Positions 1 through 10,828 of a stretch of 64,000 nt of DNA are shown piece by piece. Made by a program: the position numbers and the translations under genes. The notes under the pieces were generated by a model. The model ran no database searches and was not told the origin of the DNA. It saw only the letters and a list, made by a program, of their open reading frames with translations. How positions within the stretch are numbered: position 1 is the first letter of the stretch; the number at the start of each line of letters is the position of its first letter. Source of the DNA: Lasiodiplodia sp. COLG20 (lineage: Eukaryota; Ascomycota; Dothideomycetes; Botryosphaeriales; Botryosphaeriaceae); contig VNWV01000011.1 in the NCBI GenBank assembly GCA_009801085.1, positions 310,001 through 374,000 on the forward strand. Direction: 5' to 3'.

Positions 1-839
1 TCCCCACCACCTTCGCCACCTCCGCCGCATACGCCGGCCTCCTCCCACCCATCTTCTCCTTACTCAACTTTACCAGCTTCTCATCATCCACCCCCTCCCT
101 AATCACCGACAGCGGCGCATTGACCTGCCAACTCTCCATCTGCCTCCAGAACGTCTCGCCCGCTGCGTAATACATATCGCCCTCGACGGGGCCCGGGTTG
201 ACGGCGTTCACCGTCGCGTATTCGGCGAGCTCGCGCGCCCACGTGCGCGTCATGGCTTCCAGCGCAGCCTTCGTCCCGCCGTAGATGGTCTGCCCGACGA
301 AGCCGAGCGACGACGACACGGACGACAGGTTGACGACGCGGCCGGAGCGGTCGCGCGGCAGGAACGGCGCCACCGCCTGCGTCACCAGCAGCGGCGCCAG
401 CACGTTTACGGCGTACTGCGCGTGGAAGGCTGCTTCGGGTATCTCGCCCAGCGCGTAGTTGCCGCCGATGCCGGCGTTGTTGATCAGGATGTTGATGGTC
501 AGGGGTTGGCCGTCGACAGCGAAGTGGTGCTGGGCGGCGGCGATGATGGCCTCGGCGCCGGCGGCGGGCGTGCTGAGGTCGGCGCGGACGGAGTGGCAGC
601 GGATTTTGTGTTTTTTGGTGAGGGAGAGGCAGAGGGAGGTTGCGAGGGCTGTGGAGGACTCGGAGGTGTAGCAGAGGAGGAGGTTGGCGCCTTTGGAGGC
701 GAGGTCGCTTGCGATGGCTGCGCCGATGCCTGGGGAGCTGGTTAGGGAATGTGTGTGTCTGGGGGAAAGATGACGGACCTCTGGAGCCGCCGGTGACAAT
801 GGCAAGTTTTCCGGAGAGGGGCTTGGTTTGTTGGGTCAT
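1..839 (-). CDS. Short-chain dehydrogenase/reductase (SDR), 3' end cut by the window edge
   Basis: This is a classical Rossmann-fold NAD(P)-dependent oxidoreductase. Coding exons on the minus strand are 839-779 and 729-1, separated by a 49-base intron. Splicing joins the cofactor motif TGGSRGIG near residue 16. Further along are the NNAG motif, a catalytic serine segment (LSSVSSS), the YGGTK form of YxxxK and a VNPGPVEG loop, all in the expected SDR order. About 263 residues are visible and the stop codon lies outside the window. I start at the ATG at 839. An in-frame upstream ATG at 920 would add 27 residues that do not look like SDR sequence. The substrate cannot be told from sequence. The family assignment is secure. 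Confidence 0.9.
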
Positions 840-1368
840 TGTTCTGAATCGAAGACTTCGTGGAAACAAGATTGATCTGAAAAGCTCAGTGCTTTGACTT
901 TGGTAAAGCCTGTTGAACAATATCTTAACATCTAGTGTCTTATATTCTTTTCAATCAGCTGTCGTCGACCCCGCCTGGCGGCAAGCATGTCCGCTACCAG
1001 TAACACACCCCATCGTGGCCCCGCTTTCTTGTTGCGGAATGTGGATGCGCTCCCCATATTCAAGCTTCAAGAAAAAATGATCATCTCTCTGGCGGATTGG
1101 TGCCGCCTTGCTCGATGATGATCATGGCGGACCGCCTCTTCCGCTGGCTGATCGCCCGCTTGCCAAATTTGAATAGCGCGACTTTGACCACGCGAGCGGC
1201 CCGCCATTCCCGCCACTGGTCGGCGGCATCGTGCCGCCCAGAATCAGCATTTCTTTCGCTCTATTGATGCTCCACATTGTCGGCTTGGGCAATGACTGCG
1301 CGCAAGAAGCATTCCCAAGATCCATAGAGCGTAGTCATTAAATTGCAAGCCTGTCCGTAGAAACACAA
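840..1368. other. Intergenic, no gene seen
   Basis: This is the shared upstream region of the SDR (leftward) and the kinase (rightward). A 67-codon minus-strand frame at 1122-1325 has no recognisable motif and is probably chance. No RNA gene or repeat was seen. Confidence 0.5.
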
Positions 1369-2270
1369 ATGTCCAATCCGGTGGGAGCAAACAAAATGGA
1401 CGAGCAGGTGGAATACCTGGTACAGAAGGCTCTAGGTAAGCCAGATCTCTATACAGCGCCCGCCATCACCATCAGCACCTCGCTCACAAGCGGACCCCTT
1501 TCGTCCGGAACACAGCGAAACAGGCCGCCCTGGCCTCTTCCTCCTCTTCACCTTCTCCCAACCATCGCCTCCTCATCGCCATCTCCGGCATCCCCGGCTC
1601 CGGCAAATCCACTCTCGCCGCCCGCGTCGTCGCCCGTCTCAACAAAGAACACAACTCCCCCTCCCCCTCCACGACTACGACCTCCACAACATCAACGCCG
1701 CCAACGAACGACGAAGGCAAACACCAACCCCCTCCCCCCTCTTCCCCCTTCGCCGTCCTCGTCCCCATGGACGGCTTCCACCTCCCGCGCTCCGCCCTCT
1801 CCAAAATGCCGGACCCGGCTCACGCGCACTACCGACGCGGCGCGCCATGGACATTCGACGGCGCGGCCTTCGCGGCGCTGGTGCGAGCTTGCCGAGAGCA
1901 ATCATCGTCCTCCTGCTCGCCACCGCTGTTCGCGCCCAGTTTCGATCACGCGCTCAAGGATCCAGTAGCGGACGAGATCACGATCGGGGCGGGCGTGCGG
2001 GTCGTGGTGTTCGAGGGAAACTACCTGAGCATGGACGAGGAGCCGTGGCGCGGGGCGGGGGCGGTGATGGACGAGCGGTGGTGGGTGGAGTGCGAGGAGG
2101 GGGTGGCGAGGGGGAGGCTGGTGCGGAGGCATGTTGAGAGCGGGATATGTAGGGGCGAGGGGGAGGCGCTTGAGAGGGTGGTGGGGACGGATGAGGTGAA
2201 TGGGAGGGAGGCGAGGGCGAAGAGGGGGGAGGTGGATGAGGTTGTGGTGAGTGTGGAGGAGAGAAAGTGA
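1369..2270 (+). CDS. P-loop kinase of the fungal YFH7 / uridine kinase-like group
   Basis: This is a P-loop NTPase resembling phosphoribulokinase/uridine kinase-type small-molecule kinases and the yeast YFH7 group. Exons are 1369-1435 and 1516-2270, giving 273 aa. The 80-base intron starts GTAAG and ends CACAG, and it is the only acceptor I found that keeps phase into the Walker A motif GIPGSGKST (about residues 47-55). Later landmarks are MDGFHLPR, the YRRGAPWTFD segment and FEGNYLSMDEEPW, which are hallmarks of this family. A second in-frame ATG at 1396 begins MDEQVEYL and may be the true start. The substrate is unknown. Codon use is very C-rich in exon 2, and a low-complexity Ser/Thr/Pro insert follows the P-loop. 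Confidence 0.85.
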
Positions 2271-4703
2271 AGGTTTCCTTTTTTTTTTTTTTAGATTATT
2301 TGTTTGAATTGGATTGGATACTTTGGTTGGTGCGTTGACTCAAAGTCGTGGGCTACATAATACGGGAATCTGGTGGATGACAGTTCAAGCTCGGGGTCTG
2401 CCACGCGGTCCTCTGTATGGTCAGTCTTTAACGTTCCTACGGAAAGGTCATCCTTCGTTTCGGAATCAGTAATTACGGGCATAGAATTAAGAAGCGATTG
2501 CAGTACAATACTTAGGCTTCACTTCGGGGCAGCAAGTCGGTACTCCAGTTCATCACAAGAGAGCTTGACACTCGGGCCCATCCCACCTTCTCATCTACCC
2601 TTGTGTCCATACCGGCGCTCCAGACAGCCTCAATTGGCATTGTCCTCAGCTAGCCTGCGAGTGCGGGGCGCCAGACTACCATGCCGTCGGTCGCCTTCAA
2701 TGAGAGGACATCATCCACCAGCATCAGCACTCAGACACGATGCCAGCCTTCCCATTGCGTTTATCTGTGTAGTGTGGCATCAAGGCGACGGCGTGACGGA
2801 CTCGAAGGGAGAGATAGCTTCAGGCTCGGACGATACGGACGGTCTCGGCGATCCAAGCAGGCGGTGGTAGCAGGAGTACGGTCGGTCGACTTCTCGATGG
2901 CGGGGATGGGCAGAGTGTGCGAGCGAAGCGGCTATAGCAAGTGCAGGCGCTTGAGCATCTTGTCAACACAGCCAGAGCGACGCTTCAAGGCTCGAGGATG
3001 GACTGGTGCGGAGAGGAGCATGGTGCAGACTGCGAATTGCGGAGGGTGGGGTACTGTGACACTGCAACCTCACCGGCCCTCGGCCACTCGGGCGTCCGAT
3101 TTCCCGAGCCCCAGTCTTTCAGGTCGTCGCGAGTTTCCACACAATACTTTACTCACCATATCAGCAGTGATTCATGCCATTGACAGCTCACAACCCCGTC
3201 GAGTTCCGCGGATTGACGATTGCTCACCGCCTGTGCACCCACAGCCGCGCCTGCCCAAATGCCTCACAGCGCGCCGATGACGGCTTCTTCGATACGACGT
3301 CTTTTTCTGATGTCTGGATAATTTTATTTCCAGATGCTCATAGACGCTTCAACTATCCATTTTCAATGTTGCATTCATGTACACCCTTGTCGCAATTGCC
3401 ACCACTCGCAACAATCCATGCTCCATCCCGCAAACGCCAGCAGCTATCCGACACATCCCGCTCCAAGCATACACCAGTGCTGCCGTTACTACGCGATCCA
3501 TGAGCTACTCAATATACGGTAGAAGAATGTGGTCCATTCTTTATTTTCCACTCAGAAAAGTGGTCGTGGAAACAATGCATGTTCAAGCATCAATTTAATC
3601 ACAAAGCTACTGTTGCTGGCTTTCTTCGCGCACAATGTGTACCCCAATTGCGAGCATCAGCTTGCCGCAGCTCAACCACCAGATCACCTACCGATCAACT
3701 ACTGATCGCTCCGAGGGACTCCGCTTTACGGACTAGTGTCCCCTTCTCGCTATTCCCCACTGGCCATCAAATCTTATGCTGGTCCAAGCAATGCTTGTGC
3801 AAGGCTTATTTTGGTGTAAGCAACCAATTCCATTACTCGGCACCAATCACGTTCTCCTAATCCTGGTGGAATTTGCCTTGCCCTCTGACATCTTCGGGCC
3901 GTCTCCGCTCATCGGCTCGTACCTTCGCATACAGATACTACGTACAGTACTCGGTGCAGGCCTCGTTCCTGGAAGTAAGCGGAGAATGCCGGTCTGTGAT
4001 CGACCTTAATCGACCAACGCCGCAGAGTATCGTCTGCCGCAATACATGCGTCCGTAGCAAACGTACACTATGACAGTCGATGCTGCAGCCTTTCAGACAC
4101 CCTCTGCGCTATTACATCCTGTAGGCAATTGGATAGCTCATCGCGGACCAAACTATTGCCGTCTATGAACCGTGTTTCCAGAGCCCCCGTGTTGATTCAT
4201 GTCCATCCTGCGGTCTGTTTCTATTTTGTCTGCTGCAGGTTCGGCTCATAACGCCACCACATGTCATCCTGCCGATGTCGCATGCGGGTTCGCTTGCCTA
4301 TACGGAGATATCCAGGGAAATATAATTATGGGGTGGCACAGACCACTGATGTGGAGTTCAGAGTAGTCGTCCTCTCAAAATACTGTAGTTTCTTATACGT
4401 CAGCATGTCGGCCAATCAGACTCACTCCAGGTACCCACAAATGTAATTTATTCATGAAGTCGTCAAGCGCAGGCCATGAAGGCTCCATCGATGCTCAGAA
4501 GAGTGCACTCAGGCCCTCCAAACACCCAACACCATTCCCCCGAAATTCCCGGGCCAAGATGGAATAGATGATATTGCCGATATCGGTAGAGTGATGTATC
4601 ACTTAAAAATGGCGAGCCCGTTGCCAGTGAATTTGTTTGTACTACAAACTAATCACCCTGCTTTGATTTACCTCCCAGTCGAGCCGGCATCACATTCGAA
4701 ACC
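2271..4703. other. 2.4 kb intergenic stretch without a supported gene
   Basis: Several open frames of 60-199 codons occur on the plus strand (for example 2373-2870 and 2681-3280). They overlap each other, are rich in Arg/Ser/Pro and show no domain, signal peptide or splice-consistent extension. A 12-13 base T run lies at about 2280. I saw no terminal repeats, no tRNA and no transposase motif. It may hold UTRs, a non-coding transcript or a heavily decayed gene. Confidence 0.4.
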
Positions 4704-5398
4704 ATGCACTTCTCTCTTGTGGGCGCCTGCTTCCTTCTGGCCACTACGTTCAGCCAGGCCTCTCCCGTCGAGCATCAGTCTCGGAACGTTAGCAACGATG
4801 TAAGATCAACTCCCTAGGAAATGATCCAACTTGGAGCAGATCCGAGGGGATATTCAACGTCCAGAGCGGCTGGAGTGCTTCTGTCTCGTCTCTCAACCAA
4901 CGCCCAAGTCCACACCGCCGGGATCAATCCGGGAGCGAATCGCTGACACCGGACCCACAGCTTTTCTGGCTGAGCAAGCGTTGCTGCATCCTCTGCGACA
5001 ACCCCTACGCCCGCTGCGGCTCGAAAGACAAGCGCGAAGCCGTCGAAAGCGAAGAAGACGCTCTGTTCGGGCCCACCAAACGCTGCTGCATCAATTGCGA
5101 CAACCGCGATCTCCTGTGCAAGCGTGACGAGGCCCTGCTGACCTGGCCTACCAAGCGCTGCTGTATCCTTTGCGACAACCCCTATGCCCGATGCGGCGGG
5201 AAGGACAAGCGTGAGCCTGTGGACAGCCTGGATGATGCTCTGTTTGGGCCTGTCAAGCGTGAAGAGGCCGCACCGTCCGGGCTTACCAAACGTTGCTGCA
5301 TCCTTTGCGACAACCCTCACGTCCGCTGTGGCAGCAATGATAAGCGTGAGGCTGTCAACACCCTGGAAGAAGCTCTGTTCGGTGCCGATCAGCAGTAG
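4704..5398 (+). CDS. Secreted Kex2-type tandem-repeat precursor with four CC-C-C cysteine peptides
   Basis: I do not recognise this as a named gene. Exons 4704-4799 and 4961-5398 give 177 aa. The N-terminus is a clear signal peptide (MHFSLVGACFLLATTFSQA). The rest is a chain of short peptides bounded by Lys-Arg pairs, the Kex2 cleavage signal of the fungal secretory path. Four peptides start directly after KR with CC and share the pattern CC-x2-C-x6-C. Three carry the core CCILCDNPxxRCG and one is divergent (CCINCDN...). Between them lie acidic spacers of the EAV..EEALFGP type. The 161-base intron has a CTGAC branch site 13 bases before its acceptor, and the peptide formed at the junction (LFWLSKR) matches the spacer ends. 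A shorter intron ending at 4864 also keeps frame and would add 32 residues. The function is unknown: a secreted peptide, effector or RiPP-like precursor are all possible. Confidence 0.8.
4976..5350 (+). repeat. Four imperfect repeats encoding KR-CC-x2-C-x6-C peptides
   Basis: Units begin at the Lys-Arg codons at about 4976, 5089, 5152 and 5290. Units 1, 3 and 4 are near-identical over the CCILCDNP core at both DNA and protein level. Unit 2 is shorter and diverged. Each cysteine peptide is followed by KR (units 1, 3 and 4 after a G-[SG]-x-D tail) and then an acidic spacer of 9-16 residues. A fifth KR-bounded segment (EEAAPSGLT) lacks cysteines. Confidence 0.85.
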
Positions 5399-6909
5399 TA
5401 CATCGAAGACAATGGAACCTCAATCCTATGTTAGTCCGTCCAGTGCGCTTTCGTACGAGTAAGGAGTACTGGGAAAAGGGGGTGGAAAGACGAAAGACTT
5501 GACAACATAGGCAGACCCGATGGCTCTGGAGCCAGGCGATATTATGATGCAGTCTACGCTGCGTTGTTCGTCCATGAGAATACATTCCTTTACTTGCTTT
5601 CAATTCTGGCGGCTCGTGGCCTGGCCAAATAATGACGATGCCGTTCAATACACTTTTTGCATCATTTGTATGCGGCCCATCTTCGTCTCCCACTTGACTA
5701 CTAACAGAAACCTTAGTAACCAAAAGGTCGGCCATGATTCGGTCTACGTTCTGGTCGTGCACATCCCACGCTGATCCGTGGCACGCACACGCCAGCCGGC
5801 ATCGTCGGCGACAATTCAAGCCAATGGACGACCACCATCACCAGATCGTGAAGTCTCACGTCCGCCGCAGTCGAGTGCTTACCGGTCTTTCCTTTTTCTT
5901 TTTTTTTTTTTTTTTTTCCAGAACCCCCGGGCACCTTTGGCACATGGATGAGTGACCAGGTGGGTTTTGAGAGGCTGAAGGTTTCACTCAAGATTACAAT
6001 CAGGACTGCCCGGAGCTTGAGGCCCTTGGATCATGATCTTGGAAATTGTGGAGAATAATAGTATATAGCGGTCTAGAGAATACACCTTTTTTAGGGACAG
6101 CTCCATTCTGTAATGCGAAAGCACCTCTCTTGCTCCTGCCCTCTAAGCATGTCTCGCACGTCATCAAGCTAAATTCAAACATTTCTACGGAGGCACAATC
6201 CGCTGAATTCATTATTTCAATTTCTATAAAGAATAAACTAGATAAACTGCCCTTTTTATGCCTTGCTTAGATGTGCTACGTGATGCTTGACTCGAGAGCA
6301 TGTATGGTAGGCCTAAGCTTCGGTGACCCGCCAATCAACGGCAGTTCAATGAGAATGCGAGCGAATCCGCCCACGAACCCGAGTGCATTGCCACGACAGG
6401 CCCAAGGGGCGCCGTAGTCTCGGCGCGCATTGCTGTCCTCAATCAACCTCTTGGCTGATGCCAAGAGCAAGAGATGGCCAACCTTTCTACCCAATTCGGC
6501 GCATTGCCCTTTACAAAGCAAGTGCTGACTCCACTTCCAATCCATGAACTACCAATGAACAAGATGCTTTTACTAAGTGACTAACAGCAACTTCGCCCCG
6601 CTCGAAACGTAGACACAGCCCTGTTTCACGCATGGAGCGCCTTGCAAACACAGTCCCTTACCGTTGTACCGCAAAAGCTGGAGTGACATTGCGTTGACAT
6701 TGTCTCCTGGTGACTGCCTGGGCGGAAGAGAGATCAAAAGGCGCGCTACCAAGTGGGGGGCTGCTAAAACTTCTATAAAAGCTGCCTTCCGGCTCTCAAA
6801 TACACCAGACAACACACTCACATCCATACCGATACTTCCTGATCTCTCTATCTCTATCTCCATTGACCTGCACGAATTTTTGATCCAAACCCACACTACG
6901 AAGTACGAC
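5399..6909. other. Intergenic, oligo-T tract and UPO promoter
   Basis: An oligo-T tract lies near 5900-5919. Short open frames on both strands (5355-5819, 5520-5774, 6276-6545) have no recognisable domain. The last 150 bases are the peroxygenase promoter and leader. No UstY-type oxidase gene was seen beside the repeat-peptide gene. Confidence 0.45.
6774..6780 (+). promoter_or_regulatory. TATA box of the peroxygenase gene
   Basis: TATAAAA stands 130 bases before the ATG at 6910 and is followed by a C/T-rich leader, a common layout for highly expressed secreted enzymes of filamentous fungi. Confidence 0.55.
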
Positions 6910-7991
6910 ATGCGTTTCCCCCTCTCCCTCTACTTTGGACTTGTACAGTCTGCTGTGGGCTTCCCTCACCTCTCTCCGTACGGTGACAAGGTTCTGGCCG
7001 ATCACCATCAGCCAGGGAGAACTCATGGCATTACAAACAGCACACTGAAACCGAATCACTTCACCTGGAGTCCCCCTGGAGAGCAAGATGGTACAGCCGC
7101 CTCTCTGACAGCCGAAGATGCGTTTACTAAAACACTGCCAGTTCGTGCTCCGTGTCCCATGCTCAACACACTGGCAAATCATGGATTTTTCCCCCACAAC
7201 GGTCGCAATATCACCCGCGATATTGTTGTCAAGGCTTTCAAAGACGCCATAAACGTCTCTCCAGACTTAGCTTCAAGTACTTTTGATACAGCCTTGACGG
7301 CCAATCCAACACCCAATGCGACTGTAAGTACAAGATTATGTGCTAATGCCCTACTCACCGGAGAGAGGACCACGGTCTGGTGCAAGCATGAAATTTTACA
7401 ATTGTGCTTGTGTTTTTGTCGAAGAAGGTGGCGGTTAACAACTGGAAAAATTAGTGGTTCGACCTCGACATGCTACAGACTCATAATCTCATCGAACACG
7501 ATGGAAGCCTGTCCCGCCGCGACGCGTATTTCGATCCTTCCAATGGATTTGATGCAGGGACGTTCGACAATTTCCTCAGCTACTTCGGGAACGCGTCAAT
7601 CCTCGGTGTCAACGAGACTGCCGATGCACGAGCGCGACACGCATTTGAGATGAGCAAGATCAACCCGAACTTCACCCTTACCGAAGAAGTTTACAAAATC
7701 GCTGTGGGCGAGAACTTGATGATGATGCTCGTTTGGGGAAGCGTGGAGCAGCCCGGCGCAAACAGAACGCTTTTCGAATACTTCTTCCGTGAGTCATATT
7801 TTATGCATCCGTATCTGATAGAATTTTGAGCATCAGACTTACAGGCGTGTGTAGGAAACGAGCGCTTTCCGGTTGCGCTGGGTTGGACGCCAGGGACGAC
7901 GGAAATCGGGGCTACCACGAGTGCAGTATTTGAGCAGATGCTCAGTGCAAGCCCTGGTGACATTCCCTTGACTTTTCCGGTTGAAAATTAA
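6910..7991 (+). CDS. Unspecific peroxygenase / chloroperoxidase-like heme-thiolate peroxidase, short type, secreted
   Basis: Exons are 6910-7323, 7455-7788 and 7855-7991 (294 aa). It is a secreted heme-thiolate enzyme of the Peroxidase_2 family, which uses hydrogen peroxide to oxygenate or halogenate organic compounds. A signal peptide (MRFPLSLYFGLVQSAVG) leads. The proximal PCP motif lies at about residues 81-83 in APCPMLNTLANHGFFPHNGR, with Cys82 as predicted heme ligand. The EHD motif of short-type enzymes is at about 152-154 in LIEHDGSLSRRD. Several N-glycosylation sequons follow (NRT, NET, NAS, NFT). Introns are 131 and 66 bases. It is the first of four oxidoreductase genes in a row. The family is certain; the substrate is not. 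Confidence 0.93.
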
Positions 7992-9078
7992 GAAATCCCA
8001 CCATACGAGGTCTCTTGTTGGGAATTTAGTGAATGGGCTGCATACGTGGCAGATTTCAGAGGTTGAAACGCCAGTCGGGTAGACGGTGCTTTCAGTGGAA
8101 GGTAGATATCAAATATTGAAGTTCTGCATTCTAGCATGACAGCATCTTCAATTTCATTACACATGAAGGTGTGGGGAAGAAATTGAGAGCCATATACACG
8201 GTGCCACGCAATCGACCTCACAATCACCAGCCAAGCACACGAGAAGCGAGTATACGCTAATACTATCATCAACGTCATGAGCAGTTTGCAAATATATGGA
8301 CTACTTATCATTTCAGTTCAGAAGACCCACCATGCTGACTGAAGGCTACGATCTTGATAATGGTTTTCTCGGCAGAGCTGCTGATTTGGTATTGAAAATT
8401 GCTATGACAAAGTCCAACGAACGATTGCTTCGCTCATTTACAGAAGTTACTCAAACGCCTCATCGTTATGCTATATACCTACAGAGAGCTTTCACATAAA
8501 ACGTACTTGCATATAGAAGTGCGACGTATTGCGACTCGATGTGCTTCTTGTGCATAGTGGGAATGCTTTTCAATCCGCCAGTTCAGCGAGTTACACCGTA
8601 CGTAGCAAAGTCACACTAATGACTCTCAAACACCGAGCTAGAAGTGGGGCTCTCAGGATCGATCCTGTGGGTTACGTTTGTAAAACTCTTCCAAGGATCG
8701 TGCACTAATTGTAGGTTTATCCCGATTGGTGGGGTATACCCCCGTGTTCATTGCAATTACCTAGTGGCTTGAATTACAAATTTAGCGTCTGTTCTACCGT
8801 GTTTGGATAACGTTCCGCTTCCTCGATCTGATTGCAATTTTGCGGCTATTTTGCTATGGTGTCTCTATTGGCTGAAGTGCTCCTACCAACTCTGACGCTG
8901 ACAAATTCCCGTGATGGAAAGCACAAGTCGCTGTCGCTAAGGAGCCGAAATACAGTAAGATATCCTTCACAGCAGCTTCAGCATGGAGGGTATAAGAATC
9001 GTTGTGTTCGCGGTGTCACTTCTTTCAACCAGCCTCATCTCTTCGACTTCGTTGTTACTCGCCCACCTATTATCAACA
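7992..9078. other. Intergenic, peroxygenase 3' flank and OYE promoter
   Basis: No supported gene. A 67-codon frame at 8296-8499 has no motif. TATAAG at 8991-8996 sits about 85 bases before the preferred OYE start and is followed by a C/T-rich leader. Confidence 0.5.
8991..8996 (+). promoter_or_regulatory. TATA-like box of the OYE gene
   Basis: TATAAG is followed by a pyrimidine-rich stretch and an AACAATG start context. It overlaps the first codons of the longer reading frame from 8983, which is why I prefer the start at 9079. Confidence 0.4.
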
Positions 9079-10579
9079 ATGTCGAGCTTACTGCAGCCAG
9101 TCACTCTCGGTCACACCATCGAACTGCGCAACCGGATCTGCATGGGTGCTATGACCCGGAACCGCTGTGTTGACGATAACAAACCTACGAACGCTGCTGT
9201 GAAGCATTACGCCGATAGAGCGCGGGATGGGGCTGGATTGATCGTCTCAGAAGGAATTTTCATCTGCCCGACCGGTTCAGAGTATCTACATCCGCCTGTG
9301 ATGTGGGATCAGAGCCACGCACAAGCTTGGAAGAAGGTAACAACCGCGGTTCACCAAGAAGGTGGAAAGATTTTCTTTCAAGCGTGGCATGCAGGTATGT
9401 GGTTCCTTCCACGCTGTTTTGTTTTTCCCCTCGACTCTTTTGACCATCGCAGGCCGCTGCCAACATGATGAAGTGCCGATGCTCAAAGAAAAGAACTATC
9501 CTGTCTTAGCACCGTCCCAGGTTCCAGCGGCTGCTGGTAAATATCGCTTCTTGGAAGGCGCGCCAGTGAGTCTTCTATGTGATATGAAGGCTTTGAAGCG
9601 ACTCCATCTGACGTTAAGACTTCGCCTCAATAAAGGGTCATACGACAAACATCACTGAAATCAAAGATCCCAAAACTATTGTCCGGCAGTTCAAAGCAGC
9701 AGCGGAGCTCGCTCAGGATGCTGGTTTTGATGGAATCGAAATACTTGCACAAGGGTAAGTGAAACTCCCGGTCTTCTGGACTAGTATTTACTCAGTACCT
9801 TTTTATATCAGAGGCTACCTCATCCACAACTTCCTATGCTCGTAAGTGAATTACCCTTGCTTCTCACATGACTGCAGCTCACCAAAGTATTAAAGGCATG
9901 CCAATACACGTACGGACGCCTACGGAGGCTCAGTTCAGAACCGGTGCCGGTTTGCGTTGGAGGTTGTTGATGCCATAAGCGAAATCTGGGGCCACAGTGC
10001 CATTGGCATTAAGATTTGCCCAACGGATGACGCCAACGATTCAGCAGTATCTTACAACGAGCTGTGCGAGACGTATGATTATCTCATCAAACAACTAGTG
10101 TCTCGAGAACTGGGATACATCAACCTTTCACGGCGCGGCTGTGCTCTCGGCAAAGATGAGGACTTGTTCATGTCTTTGGACAAGAACAGCTACACACCGA
10201 GATCTACTGTGAATGAGTTACCACATGGATTCGAGCCTTTGCACAGATTCGGTGGATTGATCAAGTACCCAGGCAGTCGGACGATGCTCATGGTCAATCA
10301 CGAGTATACGGTTCCTGAGGCTGATGCGCTTGTGAAAGAAGGCAAGATTGACTTGATCACGTTTGGTCGCCCCTTCGTCTACAACCCGGTAAGGCGGCCA
10401 CCTATCCTGACTTCGGATAATTCTGTTTCTAACGATGATCACAACATTAGGACGTTGTCACCGGGATCAAGAAGGGAATCCCATTTGCAACAAATGACCG
10501 TGGCGGACATGTTTACTACGGACCATACCAGAATGTGAACGAAAACTACAACGATTGGCCTTACGCAGGCGAAAATTAG
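9079..10579 (+). CDS. Old yellow enzyme family flavin oxidoreductase with altered active-site motif
   Basis: This is an FMN-dependent TIM-barrel ene-reductase-like protein (NADH:flavin oxidoreductase family). Exons 9079-9394, 9453-9565, 9636-9754, 9812-9841, 9896-10388 and 10451-10579 give 399 aa with continuous phase. Family marks are LQPVTLGHTIELRNRICMGAMTRNR at the N-terminus, KIFFQAWHAGR, the APSQVPA segment, NTRTDAYGGS and the late VKEGKIDLITFGRPFVYNPD. Exon 4 is only 30 bases. Where most members have EIHGAN/H-GYL, this one has EILAQGGYL, so the usual His and Asn/His that anchor the substrate are absent. An in-frame ATG at 8983 would add a hydrophobic 32-residue leader. Activity may therefore differ from classical ene-reduction. 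Confidence 0.9.
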
Positions 10580-10828
10580 CCTTGAGGAAATTCCATGGCT
10601 ACATCCCCTAGAAAAAGGAAACCTATAGTTTGAGAAGCATATTTGTTACGGTACAATCAGAAGATGTGGCTCGACGCATAAGTGAATCTTTACCTTGGGG
10701 CCATGTTAAAGAGGTTTGTAGTGGATAGATGAAGGGCTGTAGAGAGTTTTATTACTTGCCACTGCTCTTCAAGAGTGGCTACATGTTTCCGTTTCCCATT
10801 GGATAATGAATGTCTCATTCCTGTAACC

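Noticed and set aside
2373..3280. Overlapping plus-strand frames of 165 and 199 codons
   Set aside because: They are Arg/Ser/Pro-rich with no domain, no signal peptide and no splice-consistent extension, and they overlap each other in different frames.
4814..5320. 168-codon minus-strand frame
   Set aside because: It is the antisense shadow of the repeat-peptide gene; its internal repetition comes from the repeats on the plus strand.
4704..6909. Ustiloxin-type RiPP cluster
   Set aside because: No UstY-type (DUF3328) oxidase or other RiPP tailoring gene was found next to the repeat precursor, and the core peptides are disulfide-type rather than tyrosine-containing cyclised cores.
8983..9078. 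Hydrophobic 32-residue N-terminal extension of the OYE
   Set aside because: The ATG at 8983 lies just before a TATA-like box and the sequence reads as a C/T-rich leader; OYE family proteins normally start at the position I chose.
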